In this document: in pieces, positions 25,738-35,093 of the stretch
How positions within the stretch are numbered: the first letter of the stretch is position 1
Layout of the letters: each line of letters begins with the position of its first letter
From: Pseudomonas alkylphenolica
Lineage (GTDB): Bacteria; Pseudomonadota; Gammaproteobacteria; Pseudomonadales; Pseudomonadaceae
Length of the DNA: 64,000 bases
Direction: 5' to 3'
Assembly (NCBI RefSeq): GCF_016009175.1
Contig: NZ_JADUCM010000011.1
Span: forward strand, 1-64,000
Made by a program: the position numbers and the translations under genes
The notes under the pieces: generated by a model
What the model saw: the letters and a program-made list of their open reading frames with translations, nothing else
What the model was told of the DNA's origin: nothing
The model's database searches: none

Positions 25738-28383
25738 TCAGCAGTCCAGTGGGTTGCGCTTGTCCGGGTCGATGCCGAACTTGGTGATGGCATCGGCCAC
25801 AACCTTCGGTTCGATCTCGCCACGGTCAGCCAAGGCTTCCAGTGCAGCCAGCACGACGAAGTGACGGTCGACTTCGAAGAAGTGACGCAGCTTCTTGCGG
25901 CTGTCGCTGCGACCGTAGCCATCGGTACCCAGGACTTTGAATTCTTTGCTCGGCACCCACTGACGGATCTGCTCGGCGAACAGTTTCATGTAGTCGGTAG
26001 AGGCAATGACCGGGCCCTTGCGACCGTTCAGGCACTGCTCGACGTAGGTCTGCTGTGGCTTCTGGCCAGGCTTGAGGCGGTTGCTGCGCTCTACGGCCAG
26101 GCCGTCGCGACGCAGTTCGTTGAAGCTGGTAACGCTCCAGACGGCGGCGCCGACGTTGAACTCTTCACGCAGGATCTTCGCCGCTTCACGCACTTCACGC
26201 AGGATGGTGCCGGAGCCCATCAGCTGGACGTGGTGCGCCGCTTCGCGGGTATCTTCCTCGAGCAGGTACATGCCCTTGATGATGCCTTCCTCGACACCGG
26301 CCGGCATGGCTGGCTGCTGGTAGGACTCGTTCATCACGGTGATGTAGTAGAAGACGTCCTGTTGCTCTTCGGTCATCTTCTTCATGCCGTCCTGGATGAT
26401 CACTGCCAGCTCGTAGCCGTAGGTCGGATCATAGGTGCGGCAGTTCGGGATGGTACCGGCCATCATGTGGCTGTGACCGTCTTCGTGCTGCAGGCCTTCA
26501 CCGTTGAGGGTGGTACGGCCGGCGGTACCGCCGATCAGGAAGCCACGGGTGCGGCTGTCGCCAGCGGCCCAGGCCAGGTCACCGATACGCTGGAAGCCGA
26601 ACATCGAGTAGAAGATGTAGAACGGCAGCATCGGCTGGTTGTGGCAGCTGTACGAAGTACCGGCAGCGATGAACGACGACATGGCGCCGGCTTCGTTGAT
26701 GCCTTCTTCGAGGATCTGGCCTTTCTTGTCTTCGCGGTAGAACATCACCTGGTCTTTATCGACTGGCTCGTAGAGCTGGCCGACGGACGAGTAGATGCCC
26801 AGCTGGCGGAACATGCCTTCCATACCGAAGGTACGGGCTTCGTCCGGGATGATCGGAACGATGCGCTGGCCGATTTCCTTGTCCTTGACCAGTTGCGCGA
26901 GGATCCGCACGAAGGCCATGGTGGTGGAGATTTCACGGTCGCCCGAGCCGTCCAGGATCGCCTTCAGGGTTTCCAGTGGCGGGGTCGGTACGCTGAAGCT
27001 CTTGGCGCGGCGCTGTGGCACGAAACCACCGAGGGCGGCGCGGCGTTCAGCCAGGTAACGGGCTTCGGCGCTACCTTCTTCCGGTTTGAAGAACGGCAGG
27101 TTTTCCAGCTCGTCGTCCTTGACCGGGATGTCGAAGCGGTCGCGGAACTGGCGCAGGCTGTCGACGTCGACCTTCTTGGTGTTGTGCGCGGTGTTCTTGG
27201 CTTCGCCAGCACCGGTGCCGTAACCCTTGATGGTCTTGGCCAGGATGACGGTCGGTTGCTCTTTGTGGTTGACCGCCTGGTGGTAGGCTGCATAGACCTT
27301 GTACGGGTCGTGGCCACCACGGTTGAGCTTCCAGATTTCGTCGTCGGACAGGTCTTCGACCATGGCCTTGAGTTCTGGGGTGTTGAAGAAGTGCTCACGG
27401 ACGAACGCGCCGTCCTTGGCCTTGTAGTTCTGGTACTCGCCGTCGATGACTTCGTCCATGCGGCGCTGCAGGGCACCGTTGGTGTCCTTGGCCAGCAGTG
27501 GGTCCCAGAAACGGCCCCAGACGACTTTGTTGACGTTCCAGCCACCGCCACGGAACACGCCTTCGAGTTCCTGGATGATCTTGCCGTTGCCGCGAACCGG
27601 GCCGTCGAGGCGCTGCAGGTTGCAGTTGATGACGAAGATCAGGTTGTCCAGCTTCTCGCGGCCGGCCAGGGCGATTGCGCCCAGGGATTCCGGCTCGTCG
27701 CACTCGCCGTCGCCCATGAAGCACCAGACTTTCTGCTTGCCGGCCGGGATGAAGCCACGGGCTTCCAGGTACTTCATGAAACGTGCCTGGTAGATCGCCT
27801 GGATCGGGCCCAGACCCATGGATACGGTCGGGAACTGCCAGAAGTCAGGCATCAGCCAAGGGTGCGGGTAGGACGACAGGCCCTTGCCATCGACTTCCTG
27901 ACGGAAGTTGTTCATCTGGTCTTCGCTGATGCGGCCTTCCATGAAGGCGCGGGCGTAGACGCCAGGCGAGGCGTGGCCCTGGAAGAACACCAGGTCGCCG
28001 CCGTGTTCTTCGGTCGGGGCCTGGAAGAAGTAGTTGAAGCCGATGTCGTACAGGGTGGCGCTGGAGGCGAAGCTCGAAATGTGGCCGCCCAGATCCGAAT
28101 CTTTCAGGTTGGTGCGCATCACCATGGCCAGCGCGTTCCAACGGACCAACGAGCGAATGCGGCGTTCCATGAACAGGTCGCCAGGCATGCGTGCTTCGTG
28201 GGTAACAGGGATGGTGTTGCGGTATGGCGTGGTGATGGCGTACGGCAGCTGGGAGCCACTACGGGTGGCCAGCTCGCCCATACGGGTCATCAGATAGTGA
28301 GCGCGGTCTTCGCCTTCTTTGTCGAGAACCGACTCCAGGGCGTCCAGCCATTCCTGGGTTTCGACGGGATCGAGGTCTTGCAT
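25738..28383 (-). CDS. aceE: Pyruvate dehydrogenase E1 component
   Basis: The homodimeric thiamine-diphosphate E1 (881 aa) decarboxylating pyruvate and acetylating the E2 lipoyl groups. The ThDP motif GDGECDEPESLGAIALAGREKLDNLIFVINCNLQ lies near residue 225, with NCNLQRLDGPVRGNGKIIQELE after it and GEGLQHEDGHSH near 635. Length is normal. First gene of the aceEF operon. Two palindromes of the type TGTAGT-N3-ACTACA lie 111-176 bp upstream of the start and are probably operators. Confidence 0.97.
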   Translation of the reverse strand: MQDLDPVETQEWLDALESVLDKEGEDRAHYLMTRMGELATRSGSQLPYAITTPYRNTIPVTHEARMPGDLFMERRIRSLVRWNALAMVMRTNLKDSDLGGHISSFASSATLYDIGFNYFFQAPTEEHGGDLVFFQGHASPGVYARAFMEGRISEDQMNNFRQEVDGKGLSSYPHPWLMPDFWQFPTVSMGLGPIQAIYQARFMKYLEARGFIPAGKQKVWCFMGDGECDEPESLGAIALAGREKLDNLIFVINCNLQRLDGPVRGNGKIIQELEGVFRGGGWNVNKVVWGRFWDPLLAKDTNGALQRRMDEVIDGEYQNYKAKDGAFVREHFFNTPELKAMVEDLSDDEIWKLNRGGHDPYKVYAAYHQAVNHKEQPTVILAKTIKGYGTGAGEAKNTAHNTKKVDVDSLRQFRDRFDIPVKDDELENLPFFKPEEGSAEARYLAERRAALGGFVPQRRAKSFSVPTPPLETLKAILDGSGDREISTTMAFVRILAQLVKDKEIGQRIVPIIPDEARTFGMEGMFRQLGIYSSVGQLYEPVDKDQVMFYREDKKGQILEEGINEAGAMSSFIAAGTSYSCHNQPMLPFYIFYSMFGFQRIGDLAWAAGDSRTRGFLIGGTAGRTTLNGEGLQHEDGHSHMMAGTIPNCRTYDPTYGYELAVIIQDGMKKMTEEQQDVFYYITVMNESYQQPAMPAGVEEGIIKGMYLLEEDTREAAHHVQLMGSGTILREVREAAKILREEFNVGAAVWSVTSFNELRRDGLAVERSNRLKPGQKPQQTYVEQCLNGRKGPVIASTDYMKLFAEQIRQWVPSKEFKVLGTDGYGRSDSRKKLRHFFEVDRHFVVLAALEALADRGEIEPKVVADAITKFGIDPDKRNPLDC

Positions 28384-28493
28384 GGCTTGCTCCAGGGCGG
28401 AAAGGCTTCCAGAATCGGTTGCCTGAGTTTGCGACTGGCCTTTTGGGCAGACGACATGAAATTCTTGGATTACCGGAGAGTGTACCGGCGTTG

Positions 28494-28508
28494 TGTAGTT
28501 TTACTACA
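28494..28508. promoter_or_regulatory. Palindromic operator candidate 1, aceE promoter
   Basis: TGTAGT-TTT-ACTACA, a perfect 6-3-6 palindrome. The 6-3-6 layout is like GntR/FadR-family operators (for example the E. coli PdhR site GGT-N3-ACC core), but the bases differ. Confidence 0.6.
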
Positions 28509-28546
28509 AATGAATCACCATTTCATGCTTTTGACGTGAAGAAGCA

Positions 28547-28559
28547 GTAGTAAAACTAC
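28547..28559. promoter_or_regulatory. Palindromic operator candidate 2, aceE promoter
   Basis: GTAGT-AAA-ACTAC, a perfect 5-3-5 copy of the same motif; with one more base on the right the pair also makes a 14-bp inverted repeat with site 1. Centres are 52 bp apart, close to five helical turns, so bound dimers would sit on the same face. Confidence 0.6.
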
Positions 28560-28766
28560 AGAAAAATGGCTCGTGGCCTCTGTTCGGGTTGTGGGATAAA
28601 TCGATACCGGTGGTTAAAAACAAGTTGCGAAAAGGTTTGCAGCGATGGTTTCTGCCAGAAAATCAGATTTTTCAGCTATTTCTAACTTTTGTATGACAGT
28701 CCAACCGTGGTCAGGGTTTCCTCGCCCGTGCGCTGCCAATCTTTTCTCGCCGATCAAGGATAGTCC

Positions 28767-31703
28767 ATGAGCCTGCCTTTGCTGGCCGTAGTGCCCGCCA
28801 CCCTGGTGCCGTTTGTCAGTCGCAGTGAGCAATCGTTGCGTGACGCCGTTGCCCAGACACCCTCTTTATCGCTCGATAGCTGGACGGTGGAGCGTTGGGC
28901 GCAGTTCGCCCGGGTCACCGCAGCCAGCGACTTTGTCTTCGAACAGGCAATACGCGATCCGGCCATGCTCCTTGATCTGGTCGCCAGCGGCGAACTCGAC
29001 CGTAGTTTCGCGCCGGGCGAGTTGTGCGCACATATTGCTGCCGCCACTCAGGCTGCCGAGAGCGAAGACGAGCTGGCGCGCAACCTGCGTCGTCAGCGTA
29101 GCCGCCAGCAGGTACGGATAATCTGGCGTGACCTGAACCGTCAGGCGGACCTGGTGCAGACCTGTCGTGACCTGTCGGACCTGGCGGACGCGTGTATCGA
29201 CCAGGCTTACCAATGGCTGTACCCGCGCCATTGCCAGCAGTTCGGTACCCCCATCGGCCATCGCAGCGGCCTGCCTCAACATATGGTGGTGCTGGGCATG
29301 GGCAAGCTTGGCGCGGTCGAGCTGAACCTGTCGTCGGACATCGACCTGATCTTTGCCTTCCCTGAAGGCGGCGAGACAGAAGGCGTCAAGCGCTCACTGG
29401 ATAACCAGGAGTTCTTCACCCGTCTGGGTCAGCGACTGATCAAGGCGCTGGATCCGATCACCGTCGATGGCTTCGTGTTCCGTGTCGATATGCGCTTGCG
29501 CCCCTACGGTTCCGCCGGCGCCCTGGCACTGAGCTTCAACGCGTTGGAGCAGTATTACCAGGACCAGGGCCGCGACTGGGAACGCTACGCGATGATCAAG
29601 GCGCGGGTGGTGGCCGGCGACCAAGTGGCCGGGGCGCAGTTGCTGGATATGCTGCGACCTTTCGTTTACCGGCGTTATCTGGATTTTTCCGCCATCGAAG
29701 CGCTGCGCACCATGAAGCAGCTGATCCAGCAGGAAGTACGGCGCAAGGGCATGGCCGACAACATCAAGCTGGGTGCCGGTGGCATTCGCGAAGTCGAGTT
29801 TATCGCCCAGGCGTTTCAGCTGATCCATGGCGGGCGCGACTTGAGCCTGCAACAGCGACCTTTGCTTAAAGTCCTGTCGACCCTTGAAGGACAGGGCTAT
29901 CTGCCGCCTGCCGTGGTTGCCGAGCTGCGCGAAGGCTATGAATTCCTGCGTTACACCGAGCACGCGATCCAGGCGATTGCCGACCGTCAGACCCAGATGT
30001 TGCCGGATGATGAGCTGGACCGTGTGCGTATTGCCTTCATGCTCGGTTTTAGTAACTGGGCGAGCTTCCGTGACCAGCTGATGTATTGGCGTGGGCGCAT
30101 CGACTGGCACTTCCGTCAGGTCATCGCCGATCCGGATGAGGATGAAAACGAAGAGGGCGAGGTCATTGTCGGCGGTGAATGGCTGCCGCTTTGGGAAGAA
30201 GTCCAGAATGAAGAGGCCGCGTGCCGTCAGTTGCAGGAAGCCGGTTTCGCCGACCCGGTCAAGGCGCTCAAACAACTCGCCGGGCTGCGTGCCAGTCCGC
30301 AGCTGCGGGCCATGCAACGCTTGGGCCGCGAGCGCCTGGACGCCTTCATCCCACGCTTGTTGGCACAAGCGGTAGAACATGCCGACCCGGACCTGGTACT
30401 GGAGCGTGTGTTGCCACTGGTAGAAGCGGTCGCCCGGCGCTCGGCCTATCTGGTGCTGCTGACCGAGAACCCCGGGGCGCTGCGTCGCTTGCTGACCTTG
30501 TGCGCCGCCAGCCCGTGGATCGCCGAACAGATCACCCGCTTTCCGCTGCTGCTCGATGAGCTGTTGAACGAAGGCCGCTTGTACAGCCCGCCGTTGGCGC
30601 CGGAGCTGGCGGCCGAGCTGAATGAGCGTCTTACACGGATTCCCGAGGACGATCTGGAGCAGCAGATGGAAGCGCTGCGTCACTTCAAACTGGCTCACAA
30701 CCTGCGCGTGGCCGCGTCGGAAATCGCCGGGAATCTGCCGCTGATGAAGGTCAGCGATTACCTCACCTGGCTGGCCGAAGCCATCCTCAATCAGGTACTG
30801 GCCCTGGCCTGGCGCCAGACCGTGGCGCGCCATGGCCAGCCCAAGCGCAGTGATGGCAGTTTGTGCGACCCGGGTTTCATTATCGTCGGCTATGGCAAGG
30901 TTGGCGGCATCGAGCTAGGCCATGGCTCGGACCTGGACCTGGTGTTTGTCCATGATGGCGACCCTCAGGCCGAAACCGATGGCGCCAAACCCATCGACGG
31001 TGCGCAGTTTTTCACCCGGCTGGGGCAGCGGATCATCCACATGCTCACCACCCAGACCAACTCCGGACAGCTCTATGACGTGGACATGCGCTTGCGTCCT
31101 TCCGGGGCGTCGGGGCTGCTGGTCAGTTCGCTGGGGGCCTTCGAGCGCTACCAGCTGAACGAAGCCTGGACCTGGGAGCATCAGGCACTGGTGCGGGCCC
31201 GGGTACTGGTCGGCTGCCCGCAAGTGGGAACCGCCTTCGAGGCCGTGCGTGCCAAGGTGCTCGGCAAGGCGCGCGACCTGCCCAAGCTGCAAGCCGAGGT
31301 CAGCGAGATGCGCGCCAAGATGCGCGACAACCTGGGCACCCGCATCAGTGCTGCGGGCACCGGCCCCAATGCCTTCACACCCGGGGTGCCCTTCGATATC
31401 AAGCAGGATGCCGGTGGTATCGTCGATATCGAATTTATGGTGCAATACGCCGCTTTGGCCTGGTCTCACGACCACCCGGCACTGCTGCGCTGGACCGATA
31501 ACATCCGCATTCTCGAAGAGCTTGAGCAGGCCGGGCTGATGCCCGCCAGCGATGCGGTGCTGCTGCGTGAGGTGTACAAGGCCTTTCGTTCCGCCGCACA
31601 CCGCCAGGCCCTGCAGAAGCAGGCGGGGGTGATCGATGCCTCGCAGTTCGTGCAGGAGCGCGGCGAAGTAAGGCGTATCTGGGCTGAACTGGGCCTGACA
31701 TAA
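28767..31703 (+). CDS. glnE: Glutamine synthetase adenylyltransferase/deadenylase
   Basis: A bifunctional nucleotidyltransferase (978 aa) that adenylylates GlnA and removes AMP according to PII and glutamine signals. It has two NTase domains: ELNLSSDIDLIFAFPEGG near residue 191 (deadenylase half) and ELGHGSDLDLVFVHD near residue 715 (adenylylase half), each followed by a helical GlnD/PII-uptake-like domain. Full length. In P. aeruginosa ilvE lies between glnE and waaF; here waaF follows directly after 157 bp, as I recall for P. putida. Confidence 0.96.
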   Translation: MSLPLLAVVPATLVPFVSRSEQSLRDAVAQTPSLSLDSWTVERWAQFARVTAASDFVFEQAIRDPAMLLDLVASGELDRSFAPGELCAHIAAATQAAESEDELARNLRRQRSRQQVRIIWRDLNRQADLVQTCRDLSDLADACIDQAYQWLYPRHCQQFGTPIGHRSGLPQHMVVLGMGKLGAVELNLSSDIDLIFAFPEGGETEGVKRSLDNQEFFTRLGQRLIKALDPITVDGFVFRVDMRLRPYGSAGALALSFNALEQYYQDQGRDWERYAMIKARVVAGDQVAGAQLLDMLRPFVYRRYLDFSAIEALRTMKQLIQQEVRRKGMADNIKLGAGGIREVEFIAQAFQLIHGGRDLSLQQRPLLKVLSTLEGQGYLPPAVVAELREGYEFLRYTEHAIQAIADRQTQMLPDDELDRVRIAFMLGFSNWASFRDQLMYWRGRIDWHFRQVIADPDEDENEEGEVIVGGEWLPLWEEVQNEEAACRQLQEAGFADPVKALKQLAGLRASPQLRAMQRLGRERLDAFIPRLLAQAVEHADPDLVLERVLPLVEAVARRSAYLVLLTENPGALRRLLTLCAASPWIAEQITRFPLLLDELLNEGRLYSPPLAPELAAELNERLTRIPEDDLEQQMEALRHFKLAHNLRVAASEIAGNLPLMKVSDYLTWLAEAILNQVLALAWRQTVARHGQPKRSDGSLCDPGFIIVGYGKVGGIELGHGSDLDLVFVHDGDPQAETDGAKPIDGAQFFTRLGQRIIHMLTTQTNSGQLYDVDMRLRPSGASGLLVSSLGAFERYQLNEAWTWEHQALVRARVLVGCPQVGTAFEAVRAKVLGKARDLPKLQAEVSEMRAKMRDNLGTRISAAGTGPNAFTPGVPFDIKQDAGGIVDIEFMVQYAALAWSHDHPALLRWTDNIRILEELEQAGLMPASDAVLLREVYKAFRSAAHRQALQKQAGVIDASQFVQERGEVRRIWAELGLT

Positions 31704-31801
31704 GCGGTTAAACCAGGCGAATCAGGCGGCAGGAAGCCTGCCAAGACCACACTACAGCCCGAGTGGCGTACACTGGTCGACATATAGCCTGAATATAAAG
31801 A

Positions 31802-31841
31802 AGGGAGGCCAGGCTGTTCGCGGACAGGCTGCAGCCTCCCT
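31802..31841 (+). promoter_or_regulatory. Imperfect hairpin in the waaF leader
   Basis: AGGGAGGC (31802-31809) pairs with GCCTCCCT (31834-31841); inside it CAGGCTGT and ACAGGCTG pair with one mismatch around a 6-nt loop. It ends 19 nt before the waaF start. No T run follows, so it may be a leader element or the 3' end of glnE mRNA. Confidence 0.4.
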
Positions 31842-31860
31842 GATCGTTTCTGGATAAAGC

Positions 31861-32910
31861 ATGAGAATTTTGATCATTGGCCCAAGCTGGGTGGGCGACA
31901 TGGTAATGGCGCAAACCCTGTTCCATTGCCTGAAGCAGCAACATCCGGCGTGTGTGATCGATGTGCTGGCCCCCGAGTGGAGCCGGCCGATCCTCGAACG
32001 CATGCCCGAAGTGCGCCAGGCCTTGAGCTTTCCGCTCGGCCACGGTGCGCTGGAACTGGCAACCCGTCGACGCATCGGCAAGTCCCTGGCAGGTCAATAC
32101 GACCAGGCGATCCTGCTGCCCAACTCCCTCAAGTCGGCGTTGGTGCCATTCTTTGCGGGTATTCCCAAGCGCACCGGTTGGCGTGGCGAGCTGCGCTTTG
32201 GCCTGCTCAATGACGTGCGCAAGCTGGACAAGGCGCGTTACCCGTTGATGATCGAGCGCTTCATGGCGCTGGCCTATCCGGCCGGTACCGAGCTGCCCAA
32301 GCCATACCCGCGCCCGAGCCTGCAAATTGAAGCGGCCAGCCGCGATGCTGCCCTGGCCAAGTTCGGCCTGGCGCTGGACCGTCCGGTGCTGGCGCTGTGC
32401 CCAGGCGCCGAGTTTGGCGAAGCCAAGCGCTGGCCGTCGGAGCATTACGCCAAAGTCGCCGAAGCCAAGATCCGTGAGGGCTGGCAGGTGTGGCTGTTTG
32501 GCTCGAAGAACGACCACGCCGTGGGCGAGTCGATCCGTGACCGGCTGATTCCCGGCCTGCGTGAAGAGTCCTATAACCTCAGTGGCGAAACCTCGCTGGC
32601 CGAGGCCATCGACCTGCTGTCCTGCAGCGATGCAGTGGTGTCCAACGATTCGGGCCTGATGCACGTGGCGGCAGCGTTGAACCGCCCACTGGTGGCCGTT
32701 TACGGTTCTACCTCGCCGGGCTTCACCCCGCCGTTGGCCGACCAGGTCGAAATCGTCCGCCTGGGCCTTGAATGCAGCCCGTGCTTTGACCGCACCTGTC
32801 GCTTCGGCCACTACAACTGCTTGCGTCAACTTGAGCCAGAGGCCGTAGTGGCTGCATTGCAGCGCCTCAATGGACCGAGCCTTGTCGATGTCCTGGCTGA
32901 GGTCGATTAA
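31861..32910 (+). CDS. waaF: Lipopolysaccharide heptosyltransferase II
   Basis: A GT9-family enzyme (349 aa) adding the second L-glycero-D-manno-heptose to the LPS inner core at the cytoplasmic face of the inner membrane. It starts MRILIIGPSWVGDMVMAQTL and has the family GDP/ADP-sugar region CPGAEFGEAKRWPSEHYA near residue 180 and VSNDSGLMHVAAALNRPLVAVYGSTSPGFTPPL near 260. First gene of the core operon; its TAA is followed at once by the waaC GTG. Confidence 0.95.
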   Translation: MRILIIGPSWVGDMVMAQTLFHCLKQQHPACVIDVLAPEWSRPILERMPEVRQALSFPLGHGALELATRRRIGKSLAGQYDQAILLPNSLKSALVPFFAGIPKRTGWRGELRFGLLNDVRKLDKARYPLMIERFMALAYPAGTELPKPYPRPSLQIEAASRDAALAKFGLALDRPVLALCPGAEFGEAKRWPSEHYAKVAEAKIREGWQVWLFGSKNDHAVGESIRDRLIPGLREESYNLSGETSLAEAIDLLSCSDAVVSNDSGLMHVAAALNRPLVAVYGSTSPGFTPPLADQVEIVRLGLECSPCFDRTCRFGHYNCLRQLEPEAVVAALQRLNGPSLVDVLAEVD

Positions 32911-33969
32911 GTGCGGGTATTGCTGATCAAGACGTCTTCTCTGGGCGATGTGATTCATGCGCTGCCGGCGCTGACCGACGCTGCCCGGGCGATTCCGGGT
33001 ATCCGCTTCGATTGGGTAGTCGAGGAAGGCTTTGCCGAGATCCCGAGCTGGCACCCGGCGGTCGACAAGGTGATCCCGGTGGCCATCCGGCGCTGGCGCA
33101 AAAACCTCTGGCAGACGTTCAAGAGCGGCGAATGGCGCCAGTTCAAGCAGCGCCTGCGCGAAACCCCGTACGACCTGGTGATCGACGCCCAGGGGCTGGT
33201 CAAGTCGGCCTGGCTGACCCGCTCGGTGAAAGCGCCGGTGGCCGGGCTCGACCGTTATTCGGCCCGTGAAGGGTTGGCCAGCCGCTTCTATGACCGGCGC
33301 TTTTCGGTACAACGCGGGCAGCATGCCGTGGAGCGGGTGCGCCAGCTGTTTGCCCTGGCACTGGGTTACGACCTGCCGGCAGGCCTTGGCGATTACGGTC
33401 TGGACCTGGATCGCCTGCAACTGCCACCGGCAGCCCCGTTTGTGGTGTTCCTGCATGGCACCACCTGGGCGACCAAGCACTGGCCTGAGGCCTACTGGCG
33501 GCAGTTGGCCGAACGCCTTGGCCAGCAAGGTTTGCAGGTTCGCCTGCCGTGGGGCAACCCGGCGGAGCAGGCCCGTGCCGAGCGCATCGCCAAGGGCTTG
33601 AATAATTGCCAGGTGCTGCCCAAATTGAATCTGGTCGGCGTCGCCCGCGTGCTGGCGGCTTCCAAGGCTTGTGTGGCCGTAGACACCGGCCTCGGTCACC
33701 TGGCGGCCGCGCTGGATGTGCCGACCCTGTCGCTGTTCGGCCCGACCAACCCTGGCCTGACCGGCGCCTATGGCAAGTCCCAGGTGCACCTGGCCAGCGA
33801 CTTTTCCTGCGCACCGTGCCTGCAGAAAAAATGCACTTACAAGCCGAGCGCTGACGATCAGCGCCGGTTCGATCTCAAACGCGAGTGGCCATTGTGCTTC
33901 ACTCGCCTGAATCCCGAGCGTGTGGCGAGCCAATTGCGCGCGTTGCTGCTGGCTGAGGATGTTCGTTGA
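32911..33969 (+). CDS. waaC: Lipopolysaccharide heptosyltransferase I
   Basis: A GT9-family enzyme (352 aa) transferring the first heptose onto Kdo. It has the N-terminal MRVLLIKTSSLGDVIHALPAL and C-terminal VDTGLGHLAAALDVPTLSLFGPTNPGLTGAYG motifs, and WATKHWPEAYW. It starts with GTG directly after the waaF stop, in a translationally coupled cluster. Order waaF-waaC-waaG-waaP is the usual Pseudomonas order. Confidence 0.95.
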   Translation: MRVLLIKTSSLGDVIHALPALTDAARAIPGIRFDWVVEEGFAEIPSWHPAVDKVIPVAIRRWRKNLWQTFKSGEWRQFKQRLRETPYDLVIDAQGLVKSAWLTRSVKAPVAGLDRYSAREGLASRFYDRRFSVQRGQHAVERVRQLFALALGYDLPAGLGDYGLDLDRLQLPPAAPFVVFLHGTTWATKHWPEAYWRQLAERLGQQGLQVRLPWGNPAEQARAERIAKGLNNCQVLPKLNLVGVARVLAASKACVAVDTGLGHLAAALDVPTLSLFGPTNPGLTGAYGKSQVHLASDFSCAPCLQKKCTYKPSADDQRRFDLKREWPLCFTRLNPERVASQLRALLLAEDVR

Positions 33970-35093
33970 TGCAACTGGCTTTTGTGCTGTACAAATATTT
34001 CCCCTTCGGTGGCTTGCAGCGCGATTTCATGCGCATTGCCCTGGAGTGCCAGCGTCGTGGCCACAAGATCCGCGTCTACACGCTGATCTGGGAAGGCGAC
34101 GTGCCTGAAGGGTTTGAAGTGCTGGTGGCGCCGGTCAAGGCGTTGTTCAACCATCGGCGCAACGAGAAACTCAGCGCCTGGATGCAAGCAGACCTGGCCA
34201 AGCGGCCGGTAGACCGCCTGATCGGTTTCAACAAGATGCCGGGGCTGGACGTCTACTACGCCGCCGACGGCTGCTTTGAAGACAAGGCGCAGAACCTGCG
34301 CAACTCGCTGTACCGGCGCTGGGGCCGCTACCGGCACTTTGCCGAGTACGAGCGGGCGGTGTTTGCCAAGGACGCCAAGACCGAGATCCTGATGATTTCG
34401 GAAGTTCAGCAGCCGCTGTTCATCAAGCATTACGACACACCGCTGGAGCGTTTCCACCTGCTGCCACCGGGCATTTCCCAGGACCGTCGCGCTCCGGCCA
34501 ATGCCGCCGAGATTCGCGCCGGGTTCCGCCGCGAGTTCGACCTCAAGGACGATCAGCTGCTGATGGTGCAGATCGGCTCCGGGTTCAAGACCAAAGGCGT
34601 CGACCGCAGCCTCAAGGCCCTGGCGGCCTTGCCGTCGGCACTGCGCAAGCGCACGCGCCTGATGGTCATTGGCCAGGATGATCCCAAGGTGTTCCAGCTG
34701 CAAAGCGCGACCCTGGGCTTGACCGATCAGGTGCAGTTCCTCAAGGGGCGCAGCGATATCCCGCGTTTCCTGCTGGGCGCCGACCTGCTGATTCACCCGG
34801 CGTACAACGAAAACACCGGCACGGTGCTGCTTGAAGCGCTGGTCGCCGGCTTGCCGGTGCTGGTTTCCGCGGTGTGCGGCTACGCCCATTACATCGCCGA
34901 GGCGGACAGCGGCCTGGTGCTCGATGAGCCGTTCGAACAGGAGCAGCTCAACCAGTACCTGCAACGCATGCTGGAAGACGATGCCGCCCGCAGCAGCTGG
35001 GGGCAAAACGGACTGGCCTTTGCCGACAGCGCCGACCTTTACAGCATGCCTGAGCATGCCGCCGACGTGATCCTGGCACCGGAGCGTAAATGA
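33969..35093 (+). CDS. waaG: LPS core glucosyltransferase WaaG
   Basis: A GT4-family retaining glycosyltransferase (374 aa) adding the first outer-core sugar to heptose II. It starts MQLAFVLYKYFPFGGLQRDFMRIA. The C-terminal GT-B domain carries GADLLIHPAYNENTGTVLLEALVAGLPVLVSAVCGYAHYI, including the conserved EALVAGLPV. The ATG overlaps the waaC TGA; a TTG one codon earlier is less likely. Its TGA overlaps the waaP ATG. Confidence 0.94.
   Translation: MQLAFVLYKYFPFGGLQRDFMRIALECQRRGHKIRVYTLIWEGDVPEGFEVLVAPVKALFNHRRNEKLSAWMQADLAKRPVDRLIGFNKMPGLDVYYAADGCFEDKAQNLRNSLYRRWGRYRHFAEYERAVFAKDAKTEILMISEVQQPLFIKHYDTPLERFHLLPPGISQDRRAPANAAEIRAGFRREFDLKDDQLLMVQIGSGFKTKGVDRSLKALAALPSALRKRTRLMVIGQDDPKVFQLQSATLGLTDQVQFLKGRSDIPRFLLGADLLIHPAYNENTGTVLLEALVAGLPVLVSAVCGYAHYIAEADSGLVLDEPFEQEQLNQYLQRMLEDDAARSSWGQNGLAFADSADLYSMPEHAADVILAPERK

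Larger units (their letters stand above)
28384..28766. other. Divergent promoter region of aceE and glnE
   Basis: No gene seen in these 383 bp. The aceE side contains two palindromes (28494-28508 and 28547-28559). The glnE side, about 28570-28766, is AT-richer with no clear dyad. The two divergent promoters must lie here. Confidence 0.6.

Noticed and set aside
24016..28539. 1507-codon plus-strand frame opposite aceF-aceE
   Set aside because: Spans two real genes and their junction; composition is the mirror of E1/E2 codons.
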